Shown in pieces: positions 15,176 to 24,955 of a stretch of DNA of 64,000 nucleotides (position 1 is the first letter of the stretch; the number at the start of each line of letters is the position of its first letter). The position numbers and the translations under genes were made by a program. The notes under the pieces were generated by a model. The model did no database searches and was not told the DNA's origin. It worked only from the letters and a program-made list of their open reading frames with translations. This DNA comes from Flavobacterium sp. 9AF (GTDB lineage Bacteria > Bacteroidota > Bacteroidia > Flavobacteriales > Flavobacteriaceae), in the NCBI RefSeq assembly GCF_902506265.1, contig NZ_LR733556.1, forward strand, positions 1,145,738-1,209,737, in the 5' to 3' direction.

Positions 15176-16753
15176 ATGATTGAATCTAACATCAAATCGC
15201 CTGGTGTTTACATTAACGAATTGAATGCATTTCCTAATTCGGTAGTCCCAGTTGCAACAGCAGTTCCCGCATTTATCGGGTACACACCCACAGCTTCGTA
15301 TGAAGGTAAGTCATACACCAATGTAGCACAGAAAATCACCTCTTTTGCAGAGTTTCAAGCTATTTATTGCTTTCCAGATCCGCCTCCACCAGCGAGTCCA
15401 GCAAAACAGTACCAGCCACAGTATTATTTAGTAAAACAAAAAAGTCAGCCTACAAAAGGAGATTATATGCTTATTGATAATGCTTATTATTCCATTGTAC
15501 CTGATCCAAATACTATATATTATTTGTATAATAGTATCAAATTGTTCTACGAAAATGGTGGTGGCGATGCTTATATCGTATCAGTAGGTTCGTATGGTGC
15601 ACCTTCAAACACACCTATAAATCCTGGCGATCAAATTATCAATCCAAATGTGCAATTAACCGATTTACAAAACGGTCTCGCATTATTATTAAATGAACAA
15701 GAACCTACTATGTATATTTGTCCAGAAGCCACATTACTTAGTGTGGAAAACAATGGTACTCTAATGCAAAGTATGTTATTACAGTGTACAGAAATGCAAA
15801 CCGCAGTAGCCATTTTTGACATTATAGGCGGTAGAAATCCCGATCCTATTATGTACACAAATGATATTGAAACTTTTAGAAACAATACGGGTTCACAAGG
15901 ATTAAATTATGGCACAGCCTATTATCCATTTGTAGGTACCACTATAATGCAAAACCAAGATATCGATTATACTAATTTATTTGGTGGAGATACCAAACAA
16001 TTAGAAGCTATTTTAAATCCCGCAGATAATCCAAATCCAAGTGTAGCGAGTATTATGGGAAATATCAATAATCCTAATTCTGGATTAACGGTTACTCAAA
16101 ACAACAATGCTTTAATCAATGCTAGTAAAACGTATAGTCTAATGATTAAACACATCTTATTTGATGCTAATATTTTACCTCCAAGTGGTGGAATGGCTGG
16201 AGTTATCACGACCACTGATAATCAAGAAGGCGTTTGGCAAGCACCAGCAAACACCTCTATGGTAGGAGTTTCATCTTTACCTATTCGTTTATCCGAAACA
16301 CAACAAGGTGGTTTAAATGTGGATGCCGTTTCTGGGAAATCAATCAATGCCATTCGTTTCTTTAATGGTTTAGGAATTTTAATTTGGGGTGCCAGAACCT
16401 TAGACGGAAATAGTCAAGATTGGAGATATTTACCTGTAAGAAGAACGATGACTTTCTTAGAACAATCTTGTAAGTTGGCTGCCAATGCATATGTATTTGA
16501 ACCTAACGACAAAAATACTTGGGAAGCCGTAAAAGCGATGATTGGCAGTTTTTTAACTTCCATTTGGAAAGAAGGTGGTTTACAAGGTGCTTCCGCTTCA
16601 GATGCGTTTTCTGTAGCTTGTGGATTAGGAACAACCATGACTTCTGAAGATATTCTAAATGGTTTTATGAAAGTAACTATTAAAGTAGCTATTGTAAGAC
16701 CAGCCGAATTTATCGTTTTAACATTCCAACAACAAATGGCTACATCAAGCTAA
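15176..16753 (+). CDS. eCIS contractile sheath protein
   Basis: The 525-residue phage tail sheath family protein is the contractile outer cylinder that powers injection. The N-terminus SPGVYINELN and the stretch VPAFIGYT are sheath hallmarks. The C-terminal core is equally typical, with WRYLPVRRTMTFLEQSC, WKEGGLQGASASDAF and the terminal strand PAEFIVLTFQQQ used for subunit linking. Only this one sheath gene is present; Afp and PVC encode three. An upstream ATG at 15167 runs out of frame after five codons, so 15176 is the start. Confidence 0.96.
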   Translation: MIESNIKSPGVYINELNAFPNSVVPVATAVPAFIGYTPTASYEGKSYTNVAQKITSFAEFQAIYCFPDPPPPASPAKQYQPQYYLVKQKSQPTKGDYMLIDNAYYSIVPDPNTIYYLYNSIKLFYENGGGDAYIVSVGSYGAPSNTPINPGDQIINPNVQLTDLQNGLALLLNEQEPTMYICPEATLLSVENNGTLMQSMLLQCTEMQTAVAIFDIIGGRNPDPIMYTNDIETFRNNTGSQGLNYGTAYYPFVGTTIMQNQDIDYTNLFGGDTKQLEAILNPADNPNPSVASIMGNINNPNSGLTVTQNNNALINASKTYSLMIKHILFDANILPPSGGMAGVITTTDNQEGVWQAPANTSMVGVSSLPIRLSETQQGGLNVDAVSGKSINAIRFFNGLGILIWGARTLDGNSQDWRYLPVRRTMTFLEQSCKLAANAYVFEPNDKNTWEAVKAMIGSFLTSIWKEGGLQGASASDAFSVACGLGTTMTSEDILNGFMKVTIKVAIVRPAEFIVLTFQQQMATSS

Positions 16754-16803
16754 GAAACATTTTTTTAAACACAATTTTTTAATAATTCAAAAAATAAAAT
16801 ATT

Positions 16804-17271
16804 ATGGCAGCAGATGACGGAAGCGTAGAAGGCGCAACATGGCCCATGCCAAAGTTCCGATTTGAAGTGGATCTGGGAACTGAACTAACAAAAGTAGCAT
16901 TTCAGGAAGTATCTGGAATGGATGTTGAAAACCAAATTATTGAATATAGAAAAAGTAATAGCCCTTTATTTTCAACTGAAAAAATGCCAGGTATTACTAA
17001 ATATGGAAACGTAACTATGAAACGTGGTGTATTTGTAAATGACAATACTTTTTGGGATTGGCATGCACAAATCACGATGAACACCATTAAAAGAAGAACG
17101 GTTATTATTCGTTTACTGGACGAAAAAGGCGGAACCACCATGCAATGGCAATTGAACAATGCTTGGCCCACAAAAATTACCAGCACCGATTTAAAATCGG
17201 ATGGAAATGAAGTAGCAGTGGATACACTTGAAATTGCTCACGAACAATTAATCATTACAAATGGCAAGTAA
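16804..17271 (+). CDS. eCIS inner tube protein 1
   Basis: This 155-residue protein is of the gp19/Hcp-like tail tube family. The family start is seen in FRFEVDLGTELTKVAFQEVSGM, followed by MKRGVF and the conserved C-terminal WQLNNAWPTKITSTDLKS...DTLEIAHEQL. Its hexameric rings form the inner tube inside the sheath. The next tube gene starts 11 bases before this stop codon, so the two are probably translationally coupled. Whether it forms the main shaft or the initiating ring (Afp1 versus Afp5) cannot be told. Confidence 0.95.
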   Translation: MAADDGSVEGATWPMPKFRFEVDLGTELTKVAFQEVSGMDVENQIIEYRKSNSPLFSTEKMPGITKYGNVTMKRGVFVNDNTFWDWHAQITMNTIKRRTVIIRLLDEKGGTTMQWQLNNAWPTKITSTDLKSDGNEVAVDTLEIAHEQLIITNGK

Positions 17272-17725
17272 TTATCCTGTTGGATTTTATTTCCAACTTT
17301 CTTTTAAAGGTGAAGATGCCGCTTTTAAGGAAGTATCTGGAATTTCAAAAGAATTTAATATGGAAGAAGTAGTATGTGGTGGGGAAAACCGATTTAAATA
17401 TCGGCTCCCTACACTCACTACTAGTCAAAATCTAATTCTGAAAAGGGCCTTGGTATCTAAAGGATCAGAATTGATGAATTGGTGTGCAAATACTTTAGAT
17501 CAAGGTTTGGCTAATCCTATAAAACCACACGACGTCTCAGTTAGTTTATTAGACGAAAAAGGTACAGTATCTATTATGTGGACATTTTATAATGCTTACC
17601 CTGTAAAATATGCTATTTCAGATTTAAAATCACAAGAGAATGAAATTGTTATGGAATCGATTGAACTAGCTTATAATTATTTTGTAATTACTTCTGAAAC
17701 TTCAACTACTAACTTATTTGCCTAG
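17261..17725 (+). CDS. eCIS inner tube protein 2
   Basis: This second tail tube paralogue has 154 residues, with the family pattern FYFQLSF...DAAFKEVSGIS, LILKRALVSKGSE, and WTFYNAYPVKYAISDLKSQ...ESIELAYNYF. It is clearly related to the preceding protein but much diverged. In Afp/PVC two tube paralogues divide into the bulk tube and a baseplate-proximal ring. Start and stop overlap with its neighbour by 11 bases in another frame. A short Thr/Ser tail (SETSTTNLFA) follows the fold. Confidence 0.95.
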   Translation: MASNYPVGFYFQLSFKGEDAAFKEVSGISKEFNMEEVVCGGENRFKYRLPTLTTSQNLILKRALVSKGSELMNWCANTLDQGLANPIKPHDVSVSLLDEKGTVSIMWTFYNAYPVKYAISDLKSQENEIVMESIELAYNYFVITSETSTTNLFA

Positions 17726-17732
17726 ATAGATT

Positions 17733-17903
17733 ATGCCAATAGAAATTAGAGAATTAATCATTAAAACTGAAATAACCTCTAGTAATAAAATACGAGAAGA
17801 TATTCCAAAAGAGAATGAAATTAATCTATTAAAAAAGCAATTACTCGATGAGTGTAGAAGAATGATTACTGAAAAAACAAAAAAAAGCAACTATAAACGA
17901 TAA
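17733..17903 (+). CDS. DUF5908 mini-protein of the eCIS
   Basis: This 56-codon gene was read directly from the sequence in the gap between tube 2 and the LysM protein. It begins MPIEIRELIIKTEI, the family signature of DUF5908 (Afp6/Pvc6 position), followed by a Lys/Glu-rich amphipathic helix. Afp6-type proteins lie between tube and baseplate genes in other eCIS loci. It starts 7 bases after the tube stop and ends 10 bases before the next ATG. Its precise role is not established. Confidence 0.85.
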   Translation: MPIEIRELIIKTEITSSNKIREDIPKENEINLLKKQLLDECRRMITEKTKKSNYKR

Positions 17904-17913
17904 TGTAAAAGAT

Positions 17914-18591
17914 ATGAGTGGCAGTTTGGAATTAATGAAAATTACAGGATATACAGATGAAAATTTCCAGCAAGCTTTTAGTGGTCAACCTTATACCGTT
18001 ATGTTAAACCCTGAAAACATTAAATGGCAAAGAGGTATTGAATACAATGAACAACAGGCACCCAATACAAGCGCCCCATCTCAAAAATATAAAAGTACTC
18101 CAGTAGAGAAACTAAGTTTTGACATTACCATAGATTGTACAGGAGTAGTAGATCCTGATAGAACCGATATGTTTAAAGAAATTAATGCCCTAGAAAGCAT
18201 TATATATACTTATAACGGAACTATTCATCGTCCCAATTTTGTAAAAGTGCAATGGGGAAAAAATATTGTTTTTAAAGGTGTTTTAAAGTCAATGGATACT
18301 TCTTTTACACTTTTTAAATCAGATGGTAGTCCTTTAAGAGCGAAACTATCTTTAAGTTTTTCAGAATATATCTCACCTCAAAATGTAGAAGAATTAGACA
18401 AAAAAGAATCTCCAGATATTACTCATTTAGTAAATGTTGTAGAAGGGAATACATTACCTCAACTATGCGAAAAAACTTGGAATGATGATTCAATGTATAT
18501 TCAAGTAGCTCAATACAACGATCTAAACAAATTTAGAAATTTAAAAGGAGGGCAAAAATTAATTTTTCCTCCTATCATACAACCTATATAA
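17914..18591 (+). CDS. eCIS baseplate adaptor with LysM domain (Afp7/gp53-like)
   Basis: The 225-residue protein joins tube or hub to the spike. The N-terminal CIS tube-adaptor domain (about 5-160) includes YTVMLNPENIKW, KLSFDITIDCTG and FVKVQWGKNIVFKGVL. A C-terminal LysM-like segment (about 170-220, NVVEGNTLPQLCEKTW...LRNLKGGQKLIFP-type pattern) follows. The stop codon is directly adjacent to the ATG of the spike gene. This matches the Afp7-Afp8 pair of known eCIS. Confidence 0.92.
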   Translation: MSGSLELMKITGYTDENFQQAFSGQPYTVMLNPENIKWQRGIEYNEQQAPNTSAPSQKYKSTPVEKLSFDITIDCTGVVDPDRTDMFKEINALESIIYTYNGTIHRPNFVKVQWGKNIVFKGVLKSMDTSFTLFKSDGSPLRAKLSLSFSEYISPQNVEELDKKESPDITHLVNVVEGNTLPQLCEKTWNDDSMYIQVAQYNDLNKFRNLKGGQKLIFPPIIQPI

Positions 18592-20391
18592 ATGGCAACA
18601 CAAACCGAAATAGCAACAGGTAACACAGCAACATTCACTGTAAAAGTGGATGGTTCTGCAATTTCTAGTGATCTTAATGTATTGTCTATAAACATAAGAA
18701 AAGAAGTAAATAGAATTGCTTCTGCCACCATAACCATTTTAGATGGAGAAGCAACGACCGGTAAATTTGATGCCAGTTCTTCTTCCACATTTGTTCCTGG
18801 AGCCAAAATAGCAATTGAATGTGGCTATGATTCCAAAAATGAAACTGTCTTTCAAGGTATCATTACCGGACAAACCATTCGTATAGATGAAATTGTAGGT
18901 TCTGCATTAGAAATAGAATGTAAGGATGAAGCGATTAAAATGATTGTGGGTAGAAAAAGTCTGACTTTCAATAAAAAGAAAGACAGTGATATTATTTCAT
19001 CTATTATTGGAACCTATTCTGGCTTAACTGCCAAAGTAACAGCCACAACAACAACTTGGCCTGAACAAATACAATATTATGCTAGCGATTGGGATTTTAT
19101 TATGGCTAGGGCAGAAAGTAACGGTATGCTAATTACAACTCTTAATGGAACTGTTACTGTAGCTCCACCAGATGCCAATACTTCTCCTGTTTTAAACGTT
19201 TCTTATGGAAATGGATTGATGCAATTTAATGCTATTTTAAATGCTATTACACAAACAAATACTGTAAAAGCAAGTACATGGGATTATAAAAATCAGGCCA
19301 TTGCCTCTATGCAATCTAATGCCAATGTCACAGGACCAGGAAATTTATCTACTAAAAAACTTGCAGATGTAATAGGACTTTCTGATTATGATTTACAAAC
19401 TACAGCTCCTCTTGAAAATGACGATTTAACTAATTGGTCAAAAGCACAATTAATAAAAAGTGAATATTCTAAAATTCAAGGAGAAGCTAAATTTCAGGGA
19501 ACCAATTTAGTAAATCCTGGAAATTATATTACGTTGGGTGGTCTTGGCGACCGATTTAATGGGGATCATTTTATTTCTAGCGTTTCGCATGACTTGTCTG
19601 ATGGAAATTGGTTGACTGAAATAAATATTGGAATGTCTCCTATTTGGTTTACAGAAGAACCCGATGTTATGGCACCGCCTGCTTCTGGATTACTTCCTGG
19701 AGCTAGGGGTCTATTTAATGCAACTGTCAAAAAAATCTATGAAGATCCTGATTCTCAATATCGGATTTTAGTAACTATTCCTTTATTTGACACTAACGGA
19801 GAAGGGGTTTGGTCAAGACTTACAAATTTTTATTCTACCAATGGAGCTGGCGTTTTTTTTCTACCTGAAGTAGGTGATGAAGTTATTGTAGGTTTCCTAA
19901 ATGAAGATCCTAGATATCCTATTATCCTAGGAAGTGTTTATAGTAGTTCTAAAATAAAACCTTATGAAGGATTAAATCCAAATGAAAAAAACAGTATTAA
20001 AGCCATAGTTTCAAAATCAAAAATGGCAATCGAATTTGACGATGAAAATGTCGTATGGACACTTGTTACTCCTAATAAAAACACAATTATTGTAAGTGAT
20101 AAAGACAAACAAATAACTGTCAAAGATCAAAATGACAATAGTATTGTAATGTCGAGTAGTGGCATTACTATAAAAAGTGCCAAAGATATTAATATAGAAG
20201 CTACACAGAAAGTAAACATCAAAGGTAACCAAGGAATTACAATAAATTCATCAGCTGGTGATGTAGCAACTAGTGGGATAAATATAAAAGAAACGGCTCA
20301 AACACAATACACAGCTAAAGGAAATTTAACAGCCGAAGTGCAAGGAGGTACACAACTAACCTTGAAAGCGGCTATGGTAATGATTAATTAA
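18592..20391 (+). CDS. eCIS spike/hub protein (VgrG-like, Afp8)
   Basis: The 599-residue gp27-gp5 fusion forms the central hub and spike. Residues about 1-360 are gp27-like (SINIRKEVNRIASATITILDG, FQGIITGQTIRIDE). Residues about 360-450 hold the OB-fold (GLFNATVKKIYEDPD, VGDEVIVGFLNEDPRYPIILG), and about 490-599 form a repetitive beta-prism (repeats of IVMSSSGITIKS-like strands) ending without a toxin domain. Trimer formation and tipping by the PAAR protein downstream are known for the family. Confidence 0.96.
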   Translation: MATQTEIATGNTATFTVKVDGSAISSDLNVLSINIRKEVNRIASATITILDGEATTGKFDASSSSTFVPGAKIAIECGYDSKNETVFQGIITGQTIRIDEIVGSALEIECKDEAIKMIVGRKSLTFNKKKDSDIISSIIGTYSGLTAKVTATTTTWPEQIQYYASDWDFIMARAESNGMLITTLNGTVTVAPPDANTSPVLNVSYGNGLMQFNAILNAITQTNTVKASTWDYKNQAIASMQSNANVTGPGNLSTKKLADVIGLSDYDLQTTAPLENDDLTNWSKAQLIKSEYSKIQGEAKFQGTNLVNPGNYITLGGLGDRFNGDHFISSVSHDLSDGNWLTEINIGMSPIWFTEEPDVMAPPASGLLPGARGLFNATVKKIYEDPDSQYRILVTIPLFDTNGEGVWSRLTNFYSTNGAGVFFLPEVGDEVIVGFLNEDPRYPIILGSVYSSSKIKPYEGLNPNEKNSIKAIVSKSKMAIEFDDENVVWTLVTPNKNTIIVSDKDKQITVKDQNDNSIVMSSSGITIKSAKDINIEATQKVNIKGNQGITINSSAGDVATSGINIKETAQTQYTAKGNLTAEVQGGTQLTLKAAMVMIN

Positions 20392-20403
20392 AAAATAAAA
20401 AAT

Positions 20404-20706
20404 ATGCCTCCAGCAGCAAGATTAACCGATTTTCATGAGTGTCCTATGCAAACTCCTGCAGTACCCGCTCCTATTCCACACGTAGGCGGACCAATAATTG
20501 GTCCAGGAGAACCTACTGTACTTATTTGCAAACTACCTGCTGCAAGAGTAGGTGATATGTTAACCTGTGTAGGTCCTCCCGATTCTATCGTAAAAGGTTC
20601 TGCAACAGTAATGATTGGTGGCATGCCTGCTGCCCGTGTAGGTGATTCTACCGCACATGGTGGAAGTATTGTTTTAGGCGCATTTAATGTAATGATAGGT
20701 GGATAA
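20404..20706 (+). CDS. PAAR-domain spike tip (Afp10-like)
   Basis: This 100-residue protein consists entirely of a PAAR fold. Two copies of the LPAARVGD / MPAARVGDSTAHGG motif and the ending VLGAFNVMIGG are visible, with metal-binding His/Cys in DFHECP and TAHGG. It caps and sharpens the spike. It starts 13 bases after the spike stop, and its stop overlaps the GTG start of the gp25 gene by 8 bases. Confidence 0.96.
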   Translation: MPPAARLTDFHECPMQTPAVPAPIPHVGGPIIGPGEPTVLICKLPAARVGDMLTCVGPPDSIVKGSATVMIGGMPAARVGDSTAHGGSIVLGAFNVMIGG

Positions 20707-21139
20707 TAATAGTAAAACATACAAAGAAGAAAACCATTTTTTAGGTTCAGGATGGGCTTTCCCAGTCACTTTTTCAGTGGGAAACCATCAGCTGATCTTA
20801 TCCGACTATGAACAAAATGTGAACCAATCGATAAATACCATTTTACTAACTCATAATGGAGAACGCATTTTAAATCCCAGATTTGGTTCTGGTTTACAAC
20901 AGTACTTCTTTAGAAAAATGGACGAAACACTAAAGGGAGAAATAGAAGATACTGTAAAATTCTCTTTAATGCACAATGAACCCAGAATTACTGTAAAAGA
21001 AGTAAATGTATCCTTTACAGATATAGTAGCTGGACTTATAGAAATTCAAGTGGTATATATTTTTAATAATACTAATACAAGACACAATTATGTATTTCCT
21101 TTTTACATAAAAGAAGGAACTAATCTAAAAAGCAGATAA
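20699..21139 (+). CDS. gp25-like baseplate wedge protein (Afp9), GTG start
   Basis: This 146-residue protein is of the GPW/gp25 family. Motifs are LGSGWAFPVTF, the loop VNQSINTILLTHNGERILNPRFGSGLQQYFF and the C-terminal strand of the family. The frame has no ATG near its start, so a GTG at 20699 within the end of the PAAR gene is the likely start. Translation is then probably coupled to the PAAR gene. It bridges sheath and baseplate in Afp/PVC. Confidence 0.95.
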   Translation: MDNNSKTYKEENHFLGSGWAFPVTFSVGNHQLILSDYEQNVNQSINTILLTHNGERILNPRFGSGLQQYFFRKMDETLKGEIEDTVKFSLMHNEPRITVKEVNVSFTDIVAGLIEIQVVYIFNNTNTRHNYVFPFYIKEGTNLKSR

Positions 21140-24100
21140 ATGAATTCTCTGAATCAAAATACATTTATGACTTCCCTTAAAGAAGCTTTGGTGCCATCGT
21201 CAACTTTGATAGATGGCAGAACAGAGCGTGATTGGCTGGGTTTCATAGCTGATTTTGCTTCATTAATTAATTTTTATGACTCTTACAATCAAATTAATGG
21301 CAATTGGTCTCCTTTTATTTTAAAAGACCCTATTGTGATTCTGGCAACTATTTCAAGAACTAATGTGAGTAAGAAACAAACAGTCTTTCTACAAACTTGC
21401 TCACATATCAATATTTTGTATGAGAAAGATCAAAACGATCAAAATATTGGTTCTTTAATAGTTTCGCTTCTTGACCAAATCTTTAAATTGTTCTTAAAAT
21501 TAGAACGCTGGATTCATTTTTTATTACAATCCAATCAAGAGTTTAGTCTAAAAGAATATATAATCTATCAGGTTGAAAATATTTATAGTGCTCAATTATG
21601 GGCTTTATTATCATTAAGAAAACAATTAATTTTACATAAAATCATTGTTACCTCAGAAGCCTTTGAATGGTCTGTTTTTCAAAAGGCTAACCCACAAATT
21701 TGGAAACAAAATAAAGACAAAAAAACATTTTGGGAAGTGCTACATTTGGATGCCACTTTCTTAAAAAATAAAATCCCCGATTTTATTCGAGTTATTAAAC
21801 AATCAGGAGAGGAACTTTTTACTTTTTTTACATCGTTAACCCATTATGCAAAAATTGCCTTTCACAAACTAAAAGAAACGAAAAGTAATTTTCCGGATAC
21901 TGTATTGATGCGTACTTTCATTAATTTATTAATGAATCATTGTAAAGAAATAAATGAAATTTCAAAAAAGCATTTGAACTTTTATTATTCTGATATCTTA
22001 AAGCAACAGCTCAAAAAAGCACAACCAGATCAAGTGTTTGCCTCCATTCAATTGGCAAAAAAAAATGCGGCATTTTTATTGCCAAAAAACACCTTATTTA
22101 CTGCGGGTATTGATACCGAAAATAATCCCATTTATTTCTCATCTAATGAAGAAGTTAGTTTAAATCCTGCTTCGGTGTTGCGTGCTAAAACCATTTTTAC
22201 TTCAACTCTAAATGAAGGCAACACTGCTTTTTTACAAGAAATTGCCTCTCCATCTACCCTTCAAAAAGACGAATCAGGGAAAATAATGGGTTGGCCTATT
22301 TTTGGTGGCAATATCTCTCCTCTAGCAACAACTGTGGATTTTGGTTTTGCTTTAGCTTCTCCATTATTGTTACTCAAAGAAGGTGGTCGAAATATTCAAC
22401 TGACGTTGTTTTTTAATGAACCTAATGCGATTATTTTTTTAAACAATGCTCATTTCTATCTCAGTACTCAAGAAAATTGGTTTGCAATTTCTCCCTCAAT
22501 TACAGAAGATTCTAACAACACAACCTCAGTTATTTTAAACATTTCTTTAGACAATAAACAACCTGCTATTGAAGCATTTTCAATAAATCCTGATGGTTAT
22601 ACTTGTGAATGGCCTTTATTAAAAATAGTCTTTACTTCTTTCCCAAGTGGTAATATTCCTATTTTAAATGCATTGCAATGGGACATTACGGTAAATAATG
22701 TTGCTTCTTTGCAATTAGCTAACGATTTTGGTGCATTGGACCCTAAAAAACCATTTGAATTATTCGGTCCTACTCCTGTTATAAACAGCAATTTTATTAT
22801 AGGTAGTTCGGAAATTTTTAGTAAACCTTTACAAACATTAGAAATTAACTTAAACTGGGATACGCTACCTGATAGTTTTCAGAATTACTACTTAGAATAC
22901 AACAAATATATTTCTGCAACAACTCAAAATACTAAAAAAAGCAAATCAATATTCCCAAATCAAAAATCACATGGGTTACTACAAAAATTAGAAAACATCA
23001 TAAAAGGCGGCTTAAATATTGTAAAAAGTGCATTTCAAAAAATTGTAGATTCCATTATTGCTTTATTAAAAGAAATTGTACAACTATTAAAAGACCTTTT
23101 AGGAATCCTTGAACCCGACCCAACTATTCCTTTTAATAATGTTTGTTTCACAGTTGATTTTGAAATTTTAAACAATAGTTCTTGGTCTTCATTCCATATG
23201 ATTAAAGAAGGGGTTGCAATAGCATTAGATGGAAGCATCACTCCTATTCCCTATGTTCCAAATCCTTATTGTGTACCTGAAGCAGACACAACGGCTAATT
23301 TACTCTTCAGTACGAATGACAGTACAAAAGAATGTCTTTTAACAGAAAATAGTTTTTTTAGATATACTTCTCCTTCAGGAAACGAAAATAAAACAATGTT
23401 TGATCCTAGCATCCAAAATACTCCTTTTGTTTATTCTGATGAAAGTAGGTCTGGATTTATAAAAATGTCCTTAACGGGTCCTAATCCGTATGGTTTTGGT
23501 AGTCAAATCTATCCAGAAGTAGTTTCTAATATTGCACTTCAAAATGCTTTACTCATTTCAAAAGACCCGAAAACGAATCCTAAAAAATTAGCAACAGCTG
23601 CCAAACTACCTTATTCACCAAAATTAAAAAAAATAACAGCGAATTACACTGTATCTGAATATTACGATGTAACCCAAACGGGAAATTATCCTTTACAATG
23701 TTTTGCTTATACGCCTTTTACTACATACTCAACATATAATAATAATGGTGATTTACCTCTTTATAATTTTAATGTAGGAGAAAATCATTTAGACCCTATG
23801 CCTAATAATGGCATTCCTTTACTATCTTCTTTTTACAATTATAAAGGGTTTTTATATATCGAATTAAAAGATGTTTTGGCTCCAAACATAATGAATCTTT
23901 ATGTCGAATTAGGCAGAAAAGAAGGTACTATTCCAACCAATACAAAACCCGATTATTATTATTTGAGTACTAATGGGTGGAAATTACTTCCTGTGTTATC
24001 TGATGGAACCAATAATCTAAGTTGTTCAGGAATCATCACATTTAATATACCTAAAGATTGTAGCAATAAAACAAACATAATGTCTAGTCAAAATTTTTGG

Positions 24101-24955
24101 ATTTGTTTAGCAACTAAAAGTGCTGTCTCAAATTACCCAGACATTACTTTTTTACAAACCAATGGTATATTGTTATCTCGTTCTGGAACTACTTTTCTAT
24201 CAGCTTCAACAGCACCAAAAATAAATGCTAATGTTATAACAAAACCTAAGTCTTCTATTCCTGAAATTGAAAGTGTTTCTCAACCTTTCCCTTCCTTTGG
24301 AGGAAAACCAATGGAAACAGAAAGTATTAAAAATATACGTGTAAGCAACCGTCTTAAAACTAAAGATCGCATTGCGAGTACAACCGATTATTATCGCATG
24401 ATTCAAGAAGAATTTCCAGAAATCTTTTTTTCTAAGTCGATTTACAACAATAAAAAAGCACAAATATATGTAGTTAAAAAATGTGATAATGCAAATGATT
24501 ATAATGCGTTTACTCCTATGATTTCAGTATGCAAAGAGGAAAAAATTCAAAAGTATCTGTCTGAAAGGGTGAGTGCTTTTACCTCTATAAATGTTGCAAA
24601 TTTTTCATTTTTATCAGTTACTGTAAATGCAACCATCACTCTTTTTGATGGCTATGAATTTCAAGGTGTAGAAAAAGAAATCCAAACCGGTTTATCACTC
24701 TTTTTATCACCATGGATAACCACAAATAACCTTCAAATTATTATTGATGAACCACTCAGTAATATAGATGTTATCAATTATATTAAAACAATCTCTGGTG
24801 TAAGTAATGTGTCTGAATTGTATTTCACAACTTCTAGAATAGATGCAAACGGAACTACTGTTACTACAGATAATGTAACCGAAATATCATTGGTACAAAA
24901 CCCAGAATTACTCATCGCTTCTAGCACAAATCATAGAATCAATGAAAGAGAATAA
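21140..24955 (+). CDS. Large baseplate J/gp47-like wedge protein (Afp11-like)
   Basis: The 1271-residue wedge scaffold starts directly after the gp25 stop. Its position, size and N-terminal features (TERDWLGFIADFASLINFYDS) match Afp11. The C-terminal part shows the baseplate J pattern (RIASTTDYYRMIQEEFPEIFFSKS, ...NVANFSFLSVTVNATITLFDG). An unusual amphipathic helical insert lies about residues 611-660 (LLQKLENIIKG...IVQLLKDLLGIL). It overlaps the next gene by 14 bases. Confidence 0.9.
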   Translation: MNSLNQNTFMTSLKEALVPSSTLIDGRTERDWLGFIADFASLINFYDSYNQINGNWSPFILKDPIVILATISRTNVSKKQTVFLQTCSHINILYEKDQNDQNIGSLIVSLLDQIFKLFLKLERWIHFLLQSNQEFSLKEYIIYQVENIYSAQLWALLSLRKQLILHKIIVTSEAFEWSVFQKANPQIWKQNKDKKTFWEVLHLDATFLKNKIPDFIRVIKQSGEELFTFFTSLTHYAKIAFHKLKETKSNFPDTVLMRTFINLLMNHCKEINEISKKHLNFYYSDILKQQLKKAQPDQVFASIQLAKKNAAFLLPKNTLFTAGIDTENNPIYFSSNEEVSLNPASVLRAKTIFTSTLNEGNTAFLQEIASPSTLQKDESGKIMGWPIFGGNISPLATTVDFGFALASPLLLLKEGGRNIQLTLFFNEPNAIIFLNNAHFYLSTQENWFAISPSITEDSNNTTSVILNISLDNKQPAIEAFSINPDGYTCEWPLLKIVFTSFPSGNIPILNALQWDITVNNVASLQLANDFGALDPKKPFELFGPTPVINSNFIIGSSEIFSKPLQTLEINLNWDTLPDSFQNYYLEYNKYISATTQNTKKSKSIFPNQKSHGLLQKLENIIKGGLNIVKSAFQKIVDSIIALLKEIVQLLKDLLGILEPDPTIPFNNVCFTVDFEILNNSSWSSFHMIKEGVAIALDGSITPIPYVPNPYCVPEADTTANLLFSTNDSTKECLLTENSFFRYTSPSGNENKTMFDPSIQNTPFVYSDESRSGFIKMSLTGPNPYGFGSQIYPEVVSNIALQNALLISKDPKTNPKKLATAAKLPYSPKLKKITANYTVSEYYDVTQTGNYPLQCFAYTPFTTYSTYNNNGDLPLYNFNVGENHLDPMPNNGIPLLSSFYNYKGFLYIELKDVLAPNIMNLYVELGRKEGTIPTNTKPDYYYLSTNGWKLLPVLSDGTNNLSCSGIITFNIPKDCSNKTNIMSSQNFWICLATKSAVSNYPDITFLQTNGILLSRSGTTFLSASTAPKINANVITKPKSSIPEIESVSQPFPSFGGKPMETESIKNIRVSNRLKTKDRIASTTDYYRMIQEEFPEIFFSKSIYNNKKAQIYVVKKCDNANDYNAFTPMISVCKEEKIQKYLSERVSAFTSINVANFSFLSVTVNATITLFDGYEFQGVEKEIQTGLSLFLSPWITTNNLQIIIDEPLSNIDVINYIKTISGVSNVSELYFTTSRIDANGTTVTTDNVTEISLVQNPELLIASSTNHRINERE

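Noticed and set aside
20433..20720. 95-residue minus-strand reading frame opposite PAAR
   Set aside because: Shadow of the strongly biased PAAR gene; no family pattern.
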